Assembly (NCBI GenBank): GCA_029937655.1
Contig: JAPYPK010000035.1
Span: forward strand, 1 to 13,810
Direction: 5' to 3'
Origin: Nitrospinaceae bacterium
GTDB lineage: Bacteria > Nitrospinota > Nitrospinia > Nitrospinales > VA-1
DNA: 13,810 bases
Part shown: one piece after another, positions 1 through 7,208 of the stretch
Numbering within the stretch: the stretch's first letter is position 1
Layout of the letters: every line of letters starts with the position of its first letter
Translations under genes and position numbers: made by a program
Notes under the pieces: generated by a model
Told to the model about the DNA's origin: nothing
Databases searched by the model: none
Seen by the model: the letters and a program-made list of their open reading frames with translations, nothing else

Positions 1-1071
<1,071 letters not shown>

Positions 1072-1150
1072 TTATACTGAACAGATGATTCTGCTTATTT
1101 TTAAAAATTTACTAGGACCCACAAACTTATATTAAAGCGCCTATTCAAAT

Positions 1151-1161
1151 TTCAAAGAGCA
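1151..1161 (-). promoter_or_regulatory. boxA antitermination element of the rRNA leader
   Basis: On the minus strand the leader reads TGCTCTTTGAA, close to the E. coli rRNA boxA core TGCTCTTTA, about 80 bases upstream of the 16S 5' end. In known rRNA operons NusB/NusE bind this RNA element and help polymerase resist termination. Position and sequence both fit; the match was made by eye. Confidence 0.65.
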
Positions 1162-1167
1162 TTACAT

Positions 1168-1188
1168 AGCAGGTCTCAAAGACCCGCT
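1168..1188 (-). promoter_or_regulatory. boxB-like hairpin in rRNA leader
   Basis: On the minus strand GCGGGTC, a five-base loop TTTGA, and GACCTGC form a seven-pair stem with one G-U pair, extended by an A-T pair. It sits 6 bases upstream of boxA, the same order (boxB hairpin then boxA) as in well-studied rRNA leaders. Function is inferred from position. Confidence 0.5.
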
Positions 1189-1239
1189 TGTATAGGTATA
1201 TTTTGCTATGCTGAATTTAGAGAATAATTTCCGTAGGAA

Positions 1240-1296
1240 AGAAAAACCCTTATTTGAATTCTTAAGTTAAAAATTTTAAAAATTCAAATAAAGGTT
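1240..1296 (-). terminator. Terminator-like hairpin upstream of the rRNA boxA
   Basis: Arms at 1245-1260 and 1281-1296 are inverted repeats of 16 bases with one G-U pair and a 20-base A/T-rich loop. Read on the minus strand the 3' arm ends in AAGGG and is followed by UUUUUCUUU, so it has the form of an intrinsic terminator for transcription coming from the ABC exporter gene. The stem is mostly A-T, so its strength is uncertain. It also lies downstream of the best candidate rRNA promoter, which would put it inside the rRNA leader. Confidence 0.5.
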
Positions 1297-1336
1297 CTTA
1301 CCGCGAAAAGCAACCTTCCAATAAATTACTTTCGAT

Positions 1337-1395
1337 ATAATATAACTTTTTGTGAATTTAGCAAGATTTTTTTTCATGTTTTTTTAATTAATTAG
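1337..1395 (-). promoter_or_regulatory. Candidate rRNA promoter with UP-like element
   Basis: On the minus strand, -35 TTGCTA (1364-1359) and -10 TATTAT (1342-1337) are separated by 16 bases. Upstream of the -35, at about 1365-1395, is a run of A and T tracts of the sort that acts as an UP element at strong rRNA promoters. Predicted transcription start is near 1330, giving a leader of about 260 bases. A second weaker start nearer 1200 (TATACC-like -10) cannot be excluded. Confidence 0.4.
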
Positions 1396-1424
1396 TTGTT
1401 GTAAATCAATTGGTTGTTTCACTC

Positions 1425-3185
1425 TTAAGTATACCCGTCAACTTCTTTGCGGTTTCTTGATTCTAATTCTAGATTTTTTAGGGTGTAAAGCCGATGGTAC
1501 AACCCTTTTTGTCTCATCAACTCGGAGTGAGCGCCTGATTCAATAATCGCCCCATCATCCATTACAAGAATTTTTTCAGCGTTATGTATAGTGGATAGCC
1601 GATGAGCTATGACGATGGAAGTTCTGTTTTTCATCAATCGCTCCAAAGCTTCTTGAATTAAAACTTCTGATTCATTATCAAGGGCAGAGGTAGCCTCATC
1701 AAGTATTAGAATGCTAGGGTTTTTTAATATGGCTCTGGCAATGGCTACGCGTTGCCGTTGTCCCGCTGAAAGGCGAATACCTTTTTCGCCAACAATGGTT
1801 TTGTATTGGTCTGGGCATTCCATGATGAAGGCATGCGCATTTGCTGCTTTTGCCGCTGCTACTATTTCTTCTTCAGAGGCATCCTCCTTGGCGTACTTTA
1901 TGTTCATTTCAATCGAACCACCAAATAGAATGGTTTCTTGAGGGACGATGCCAATCTGTTCCCAGTAACTGGATAGTTCCACGTTTTTTAAGGGTATTCC
2001 GTCTACGCGTATCTCTCCCTGAGTTGGGTCATAAAATCTATGTAGGAGTCTTATTAATGTGGTTTTCCCTGCTCCGCTTGGTCCCACTAATGCTACAGTT
2101 TGTCCAGGCTCTACAGTAAACGAGACATCCTTTATAACTTCGCGGTTTTTTTGGTAATAAAAATGAGTGGCGTTAAATTCGATTCGTCCGGAAACTTTTG
2201 GCATGGTTCGAGCATTTGGCAGGCTTTGAACTTCGCTTTTAGTATCAAGAAATTCAAATAGACGTTTGCTCGCTCCAAGTCCTTCCTGTAGTCGTGTGTA
2301 CATTCTTGCAAAGCTACCCATGGGCCCAGCTATAATGGTAGCGTAAAGGATGAAGGCAATTAGTTCTCCAGGACTTATCTGACCTATTATTACCTCTCGC
2401 CCGCCGTACCATAAGAGAACAAGCGATGTGCTAAACGCAATAAACCCTATTGACGGGCCAAAAAAAGCCGAGATGACTACTCGCTTGCGAGCTGAGTTAA
2501 AGCTCTCTTCTATCGCTTTTGAAAAACGCTTTGATTCCAGGTGGTCGCGCACAAAGGATTTTACTATCTGGTAACAAGATATGTTTTCCTCCAAAATTGT
2601 TGTTGAGATTGCTAGTTTGTCCTGGATTTCTGTTGAGAGTTTTTTTAGTTTGCGCCCAAAAACTCTGGCAAACAGGGCTAGGGCAGGAGCTAAGACAAGA
2701 ATCATAAAGGTCAGCTTCCAATTCATATATATGATAATTATTGTTCCACCAAGCAATCGTATAGATTGTTGGATTACGGTTGCAGGTAGGTCGGTTACAA
2801 TATTTTCGATTGTGGTTACATCATTAGTCATGCGGGACATGATTTCCCCGGTACGTCGTTTAACGAAATAACTAACGGACATTTTATGAAGGTGATCAAA
2901 TAATTTTATTCGAAAATCCGCGATCACTCGCTTTTCTGTGACATCAAAAAGGTAGTTGTGTATCGTTTGACAAACCAGTTGAACTAGAAATAAAACGCTT
3001 ATAGCTATAGCAACACTATTTAAGTGGTTAAGATTTTTTTCGACCATCACGATATCGACTAAATTGCGTATGTAAAGTGGAACTGCTAGGTTTGTTGCTG
3101 ATGCCGCAATTAAAAAAACACTCCCGATAATCAGGGTTTTTTTGTATGGCAGGAGTAAGATAAGAAGTCGGTTATAATTTTTCAT
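1425..3185 (-). CDS. msbA: MsbA-type lipid exporter ABC transporter (fused membrane and ATPase domains)
   Basis: A 586-residue half-transporter of the exporter class, which works as a homodimer in the inner membrane. The N-terminal 300 residues hold the six-helix membrane domain, followed by an ATPase domain. Counting from the ATG chosen here, that domain has Walker A GPSGAGKT (368-375), a signature LSAGQ in place of the usual LSGGQ (472-476), Walker B ILILD with catalytic Glu (492-497), SALD, and the switch His in AHR (about 528). Length and layout match the MsbA/BmrA family, which flips lipid A-core or other lipids; presence of lptD in the same window makes an LPS role plausible, but a multidrug exporter cannot be ruled out. 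Start: an in-frame TTG at 3233 would add 16 residues, but ATG at 3185 starts directly before the predicted membrane domain. Neither has a clear ribosome site. It is transcribed divergently from mqnP and toward the 16S gene. Confidence 0.9.
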   Translation of the reverse strand: MKNYNRLLILLLPYKKTLIIGSVFLIAASATNLAVPLYIRNLVDIVMVEKNLNHLNSVAIAISVLFLVQLVCQTIHNYLFDVTEKRVIADFRIKLFDHLHKMSVSYFVKRRTGEIMSRMTNDVTTIENIVTDLPATVIQQSIRLLGGTIIIIYMNWKLTFMILVLAPALALFARVFGRKLKKLSTEIQDKLAISTTILEENISCYQIVKSFVRDHLESKRFSKAIEESFNSARKRVVISAFFGPSIGFIAFSTSLVLLWYGGREVIIGQISPGELIAFILYATIIAGPMGSFARMYTRLQEGLGASKRLFEFLDTKSEVQSLPNARTMPKVSGRIEFNATHFYYQKNREVIKDVSFTVEPGQTVALVGPSGAGKTTLIRLLHRFYDPTQGEIRVDGIPLKNVELSSYWEQIGIVPQETILFGGSIEMNIKYAKEDASEEEIVAAAKAANAHAFIMECPDQYKTIVGEKGIRLSAGQRQRVAIARAILKNPSILILDEATSALDNESEVLIQEALERLMKNRTSIVIAHRLSTIHNAEKILVMDDGAIIESGAHSELMRQKGLYHRLYTLKNLELESRNRKEVDGYT

Positions 3186-3283
3186 ATTAATTGCGATGTA
3201 TCGTTTGATTGTTTTCTCGTCATGATAAAACAAAAATTGTGATACTTAAATTAGCAAAAATTAGTAATAAGTTGGGGTGTTTG

Positions 3284-3316
3284 GGTGGGTTACTTTTTAA
3301 ACCACCTTTTTCTTTG
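3284..3316 (+). terminator. Terminator-like hairpin in the mqnP 5' region (possible attenuator)
   Basis: GGTGGGTT (3284-3291) and AAACCACC (3299-3306) pair with one mismatch around a seven-base loop and are followed by TTTTTCTTT, the form of an intrinsic terminator on the plus strand. No gene ends upstream on this strand: the neighbour is the divergent exporter. The hairpin therefore sits in the probable 5' leader of mqnP. A G-rich stretch just before it (GGGGTGTTT, about 3274-3282) could pair with the same downstream arm, an alternative fold. Confidence 0.4.
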
Positions 3317-3328
3317 CATAAATTTACC

Positions 3329-3341
3329 AGGGGTACAGTTG
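3329..3341 (+). promoter_or_regulatory. Ribosome binding site deciding the mqnP start
   Basis: AGGGG at 3329-3333 lies 5 bases before an in-frame TTG (3339-3341). The upstream alternative, GTG at 3285, lies in the stem of the terminator-like hairpin and would add 18 residues with no match to the conserved N-terminus of the family. I therefore prefer the TTG. Confidence 0.5.
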
Positions 3342-4199
3342 GGTTTTTTTGAAAAAATCAAAACAATTTTTACTGATATTAAGGTTCAGCATACAGTATT
3401 TGCCCTGCCATTTGCCGTGATGAGCGCTTTTCTTGCGGCCGAAGGTGTCCCCGAGTTGGGAACTTTGGCGTGGATTCTAATGGCCATGGTTGGGGCTAGA
3501 AATGGAGCGATGGCGTTCAATAGAATCGCTGACTCAAAGCTCGATAGATTAAATCCGCGCACCAAGGGCAGGGCCTTGCCCGCTGGTAATGCGACCGTCA
3601 GAGAGTATTGGTTTTTTTTAATCGTATCCTCGGCCGTTTTCTTGTTTTCTGCCTTTATGTTAAATTCTCTGGCGTTTGTTCTTTCGCCTATTGCCTTGGG
3701 AATTATTTTTGGATATTCACTTGCCAAGCGTTTTACATCCTTATCACATTTATGGTTAGGGATTGCGATCTCAATAGCACCTGTCGGAGCGTGGGTTGCT
3801 GTTAGAGAAGAAATTTCGATGGAATCCCTTATTCTCGGCGCAGCGGTTGTGTTCTGGTTAGTTGGATTCGATATTATATATTCTTGTATGGATGTTGATT
3901 TCGATAAGAACAATAACCTTCATTCTATTCCACAGAAACTTGGTGTCGAAAATGCTTTAAAACTTGCTTTTGCTTCGCATTGCGTAATGATACTTTTTCT
4001 TCTTTTGTTACTTTTTATTCCAGGTTTAGGTGGCCTTTATTTGTTTGGAGTGCTCCTCACGTCCGGACTTTTATTTTACGAACATTCGCTAGTAAAAGCA
4101 GATGATTTGTCAAATGTGAACGTAGCCTTTTTTAATGTGAATGGGGTTATAAGTGTTTTGTTATTGGTATTCGTTGTTTTAGATTGTACGTGGTATTAA
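3339..4199 (+). CDS. mqnP: UbiA-family prenyltransferase of the futalosine menaquinone pathway
   Basis: A 286-residue integral membrane enzyme with many hydrophobic segments. The first Asp-rich motif is N61-x3-D65-x3-D69 in FNRIADSKLDR, followed by NPRTKGRALPAG, a signature close to the MqnP branch (AMAFNRI...NPRT...PAG). The second motif DIIYSCMDVDFD (178-189) follows the UbiA DxxYxxxD pattern and leads into LHSIP. The family attaches a polyprenyl chain to an aromatic acid; in the futalosine route the acceptor is the dihydroxynaphthoate-type product made by MqnD and later steps. The next gene is mqnE of the same pathway, which argues for MqnP rather than UbiA of ubiquinone synthesis. Start codon choice: TTG with an AGGGG ribosome site. 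Confidence 0.87.
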   Translation: MGFFEKIKTIFTDIKVQHTVFALPFAVMSAFLAAEGVPELGTLAWILMAMVGARNGAMAFNRIADSKLDRLNPRTKGRALPAGNATVREYWFFLIVSSAVFLFSAFMLNSLAFVLSPIALGIIFGYSLAKRFTSLSHLWLGIAISIAPVGAWVAVREEISMESLILGAAVVFWLVGFDIIYSCMDVDFDKNNNLHSIPQKLGVENALKLAFASHCVMILFLLLLLFIPGLGGLYLFGVLLTSGLLFYEHSLVKADDLSNVNVAFFNVNGVISVLLLVFVVLDCTWY

Positions 4200-4341
4200 C
4201 CTTATAGGTTGCATTTTAATTAATAGGTACTACAATTCTTCGATCTTAAGAGATTGAGTCGACCTTTTCTTGCCTTTAACTCAATATTATAAAATCTTTT
4301 CTAATTGTGTTGGTTTCATGTTTATTTAGTCAGTGTTTATT

Positions 4342-5442
4342 ATGCTTTTTAATTTTGAAGATATAAATTTACAGGCCCTTGAGGAAAAAATTCGTGCTGA
4401 GGAACGCCTCTCCTTCGATGATGGTGTTGTTTTGTGGAACTCCTTTGATCTTTTAGGGGTTGGATACTTAGCAAATATTGTTAGGGAGCGCATTCACGGA
4501 AACGATACGTACTTTATTCACAATCGGCATATTAATCACACTAACGTTTGTGTGAACACTTGTCAGTTTTGCGCGTTTGGAGTTAAGGAAGGTGATCCAA
4601 CTGCGTATACGAAAACTCTTGATGAAATTTTTTCGGATGCAGAACTATATAAAGGTGGTCGGGTCAGCGAATTTCATATTGTAGGCGGGTTGCATCCAGA
4701 TCTCCCATTTCAATATTACCTTGATATGATTTCCGGTCTTAAGAGTCGGTTTCCTGGTGTTCATATTCAAGCCTTTACCGCTGTTGAACTTCAGTACTTA
4801 TCGCAACTCGCTAAAAAATCGCTCGAGAAAACTTTAATCGAATTACACAATGCAGGGTTAGGTTCTATCCCCGGGGGTGGTGCGGAAATTTTTGCTAAGC
4901 GAGTTCGAAGAAAAATCTGTTCTGAAAAAACCAATGCAGAAGAGTGGCTTGATGTTCACCGCACCGTTCACTCTGTGGGGATGAAAAGCAATGCTACCAT
5001 GCTCTATGGTCACGTGGAAAATGCTGAAGATAGGACGGATCATTTGATTCGTTTACGCGAACTTCAGGATAAGACAAATGGTTTTTTGACTTTCATACCG
5101 TTGGCATTTCATCCAGAAAACACAAACCTCAGTCACCTTAATAGTACACCTGGGCAGTTAGATCTGAGGGCATTGGCGGTATCACGCCTTATGCTAGATA
5201 ACTTTCCGCACGTCAAAGCGTTTTGGATTATGATTACACCTTCAATAGCTCAAATGTCTCTTTGCTTTGGAACTAATGATATGGATGGGACGGTAGTGGA
5301 AGAGAAGATCATTCATGCTGCTGGAGGGGTTACGGGGCAAATATTTCACAAGAATGTGATTGCTGATATGATAATTGAAGCTGGGCGTACGCCGATGGAG
5401 AGAGATACTTTATATGAAGAAACCTGCAATTACGTAGTTTGA
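4342..5442 (+). CDS. mqnE: Aminofutalosine synthase MqnE (radical SAM)
   Basis: A 366-residue radical SAM enzyme. The [4Fe-4S] motif CVNTCQFC (Cys 70, 74, 77 from the ATG) sits in the family context NRHINHTNVCVNTCQFC. Further on are HNAGLGSIPGGGAEIF (about 169-184) and the MqnE-type stretch with MLYGHVE and FIPLAFHPENT. MqnE joins the MqnA product, enolpyruvyl-benzoate, to the adenosyl radical of SAM, yielding aminofutalosine. The related cyclase MqnC shares the Cys motif; the context and the NATMLYGHVE block favour MqnE. It lies 142 bases downstream of mqnP on the same strand. GTG at 4333 is an alternative start adding 3 residues; neither has a visible ribosome site. The gap holds a seven-base inverted repeat (4253-4259 with 4279-4285) of unknown meaning. 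Confidence 0.9.
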   Translation: MLFNFEDINLQALEEKIRAEERLSFDDGVVLWNSFDLLGVGYLANIVRERIHGNDTYFIHNRHINHTNVCVNTCQFCAFGVKEGDPTAYTKTLDEIFSDAELYKGGRVSEFHIVGGLHPDLPFQYYLDMISGLKSRFPGVHIQAFTAVELQYLSQLAKKSLEKTLIELHNAGLGSIPGGGAEIFAKRVRRKICSEKTNAEEWLDVHRTVHSVGMKSNATMLYGHVENAEDRTDHLIRLRELQDKTNGFLTFIPLAFHPENTNLSHLNSTPGQLDLRALAVSRLMLDNFPHVKAFWIMITPSIAQMSLCFGTNDMDGTVVEEKIIHAAGGVTGQIFHKNVIADMIIEAGRTPMERDTLYEETCNYVV

Positions 5443-5488
5443 AAAAATAATTTTTCTAATTTTTTACTTGCTGAATTTCAGTTGATAT

Positions 5489-5525
5489 AAAAAAAGCCAA
5501 CTCCCTGAAAGGAGCTGGCTTTTTT
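5489..5525. terminator. Bidirectional intrinsic terminator between converging genes
   Basis: A run of seven A, then GCCAACTCC, a six-base loop, GGAGCTGGC, then six or more T. The nine-base arms pair fully except at one position, which is A-C on the plus strand but G-U on the minus strand, so the hairpin is stronger for minus-strand transcription (the CdhB/PorE-like gene) while also able to end mqnE transcripts. It lies 47 bases after mqnE and 14 bases after the end of the minus-strand gene. Confidence 0.9.
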
Positions 5526-5539
5526 AATTTTATATATTT

Positions 5540-6262
5540 TTATTCAGAGTTTTCGTCTAGGCCTTGTTCCAAGTCAGCCATAAATAAAGTGGCATCTTCT
5601 TTGGACGGGGCAGCATTCTTTCTTTTCATCTCCGCTATTCTTTCCAGCTCTTCCTTCCCTTCAGGAGTTAGAGCCCAAGGAGTTATATTGCCGTCTTTTT
5701 TAACTTTTTTCACAGCAGCAATAAGTTTTTCTATCTGCAAGCCGTCTGTATCTTGAATTGAGATAAGGGCGTCTTCGTGCCCGTCATACTGGCAAAGTGC
5801 GGTTGTATAGCAATTCGTATTGGCTCGAATCATTTTCAATGTAATATTTGCAAAATGGCAATGTATCCCAATTAACGCACAGACCTCGATCTTATTATGA
5901 TCAATTGTAAGGTTAGGATGACATGGATTAATTACTGCCTCTGGATCAATTTTGGGATAAATAGGGCGGTAATCCGGCATGGGGATTAGATTACATCCGG
6001 GAATCTCTTTTAGCAGCTCAAGACTGAGTGTAGCTTTATGGCATGCTGCTTCATTCCATCCCCAAACTATGAGTGGCCCTGGAAAAAGAGTTGGGTTTCT
6101 TCGAGTAAGCATTTGCACTGCCCAATGCTCAATAGCCTGATCTTCTGGCATATGTTCACCTTCAACTAATTGCATCCCTGAACCGTGTTCAGGCTGGAAA
6201 ATACCCTGCATGGTCGCTGAAGGGGGAAGTATGCTGATTGGCCCTACTTGTAATTTACCCAT
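5540..6262 (-). CDS. CdhB/PorE-like subunit (CO dehydrogenase beta/epsilon family)
   Basis: A soluble 240-residue protein. Residues about 57-170 resemble the archaeal CO dehydrogenase epsilon (CdhB) fold: a PGPLIVWGWNE start (61-71), a middle PMPDYRPIYPKI (94-105), then CALIGIHCHFANITLKMI (128-145) and TTALCQYDGHEDA (153-165). In Aquificales, Nitrospira and Nitrospina, relatives of this family accompany five-subunit pyruvate or 2-oxoglutarate:ferredoxin oxidoreductases of the reverse TCA cycle (PorE/ForE-type). I recall this from annotation and did not search. Seven cysteines lie between residues 74 and 157, a high number, so a metal or redox role is possible. The C-terminal 50 residues are charged and likely helical. 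No other oxidoreductase subunit gene is in the window: it stands alone, with its own candidate promoter and a strong terminator. Start: ATG at 6262, with GGGAG 12 bases upstream, a weak ribosome site. Exact function not established. Confidence 0.75.
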   Translation of the reverse strand: MGKLQVGPISILPPSATMQGIFQPEHGSGMQLVEGEHMPEDQAIEHWAVQMLTRRNPTLFPGPLIVWGWNEAACHKATLSLELLKEIPGCNLIPMPDYRPIYPKIDPEAVINPCHPNLTIDHNKIEVCALIGIHCHFANITLKMIRANTNCYTTALCQYDGHEDALISIQDTDGLQIEKLIAAVKKVKKDGNITPWALTPEGKEELERIAEMKRKNAAPSKEDATLFMADLEQGLDENSE

Positions 6263-6414
6263 CCTGATTTTGTCTCCCGAAACTTAATGCGAAATATGAT
6301 TTAATTATCTATCAATAACTTAAATGTTATTAACTATTATTTGTTCTGTTTTTACGTGTGGATATCCCAAGAATCGCTCATATTTCTGCGCTCAAGAGAT
6401 TTTTAGGACTGGTA

Positions 6415-6443
6415 ATATTAGTATTATATATGACGGCTGTCAA
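6415..6443 (-). promoter_or_regulatory. Candidate promoter for the CdhB/PorE-like gene
   Basis: On the minus strand a perfect -35 TTGACA (6443-6438), a 17-base spacer, and -10 TAATAT (4 of 6 matches, 6420-6415). Predicted start near 6408 gives a leader of about 145 bases. The leader contains an A/T-rich inverted repeat, AATAAC (6314-6319) with GTTATT (6326-6331), which could be an operator or a weak hairpin. Nothing else recognisable is seen in the 259-base gap, and no terminator for pyrE is visible there. Confidence 0.45.
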
Positions 6444-6521
6444 TATATTATTGGTGCATTTTACTTTGAGAAACCTACTGACTGCGGTAAGGAAATAAAA
6501 TTATAGGTGGGGCTATTTCTC

Positions 6522-7169
6522 TTAATCAGCAAACCCGTTTTTACTACCCCAATTGAATGGATCGCTGTGCCAGGATTTTAACAAGGAGAACTGCTCGGTG
6601 CTTACACCTTTGTTTTTCTTTGCCAATAATATAAGTTCTTCAAAATTTAAAAGGTGATGTAGTTGACAGCGTGCATTTTTAAATTGCTCAGTGGCTTTTG
6701 AAAAACCGTAGCTAAAAATACTCAGGCAATGATCAACTTTGCCGCCAGCCTCTCGGATTGCAGCGACAGCTTTGAGAGCGCTTCCGCCGGTTGATATAAG
6801 ATCTTCTACCACGACTACATTTTGGTTTTGGCGTAAAATTCCTTCTATCTGATTTTTCATCCCATGCTCCTTTGGGTGTGTGCGGACATAAATTAAGGGG
6901 GTTTCTAACAAGTTTGCTAAGCTTGTGGCGGGAGGAATTCCGGCTGTAGCTGTCCCAGCGATAACATCAACGTCAACTTTTTTACTTTTAATCACATCTT
7001 TAAACCCCTCAGCAATTAGCAGGCGGTGTTTTGCGTTTCCCAATAGCAGCCTGTTGTCGTTGTATATGGGCATGCGATATCCCGATGCCCATAAAAATGG
7101 GGTTTCAGCCTCAAGTCGTATGGCACCTGTCTTAAGGGAAATTTTTGCTATTTCTTCAGAAAACTTCAT
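6522..7169 (-). CDS. pyrE: Orotate phosphoribosyltransferase
   Basis: A 215-residue cytosolic enzyme that makes orotidine monophosphate from orotate and PRPP, the fifth step of pyrimidine synthesis. The PRPP-binding motif VVVVEDLISTGGSA covers about 118-131. The flexible catalytic loop is YVRTHPKEHGMKNQIEG (94-110), with Lys and His of the usual KxH arrangement; ASGYRMPIYNDNR near 28-40 is the family's N-terminal substrate region. Length is normal for the family. It starts 39 bases after lptD on the same strand, so it is probably the last gene of the folC-lptD-pyrE run. No clear ribosome site precedes the ATG at 7169, but no better start exists. Confidence 0.95.
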   Translation of the reverse strand: MKFSEEIAKISLKTGAIRLEAETPFLWASGYRMPIYNDNRLLLGNAKHRLLIAEGFKDVIKSKKVDVDVIAGTATAGIPPATSLANLLETPLIYVRTHPKEHGMKNQIEGILRQNQNVVVVEDLISTGGSALKAVAAIREAGGKVDHCLSIFSYGFSKATEQFKNARCQLHHLLNFEELILLAKKNKGVSTEQFSLLKSWHSDPFNWGSKNGFAD

Positions 7170-7208
7170 GTAAGGAGCTGTTCGCGTAAGTTTATTAATC
7201 AGGATACT

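Noticed and set aside
3386..3913. A 175-codon minus-strand frame opposite mqnP
   Set aside because: It is antisense to conserved UbiA motifs and has no recognisable domain.
6324..6506. A 60-codon plus-strand frame in the gap upstream of the CdhB/PorE-like gene
   Set aside because: No ribosome site precedes it, its composition does not suggest a protein, and it overlaps the candidate minus-strand promoter.
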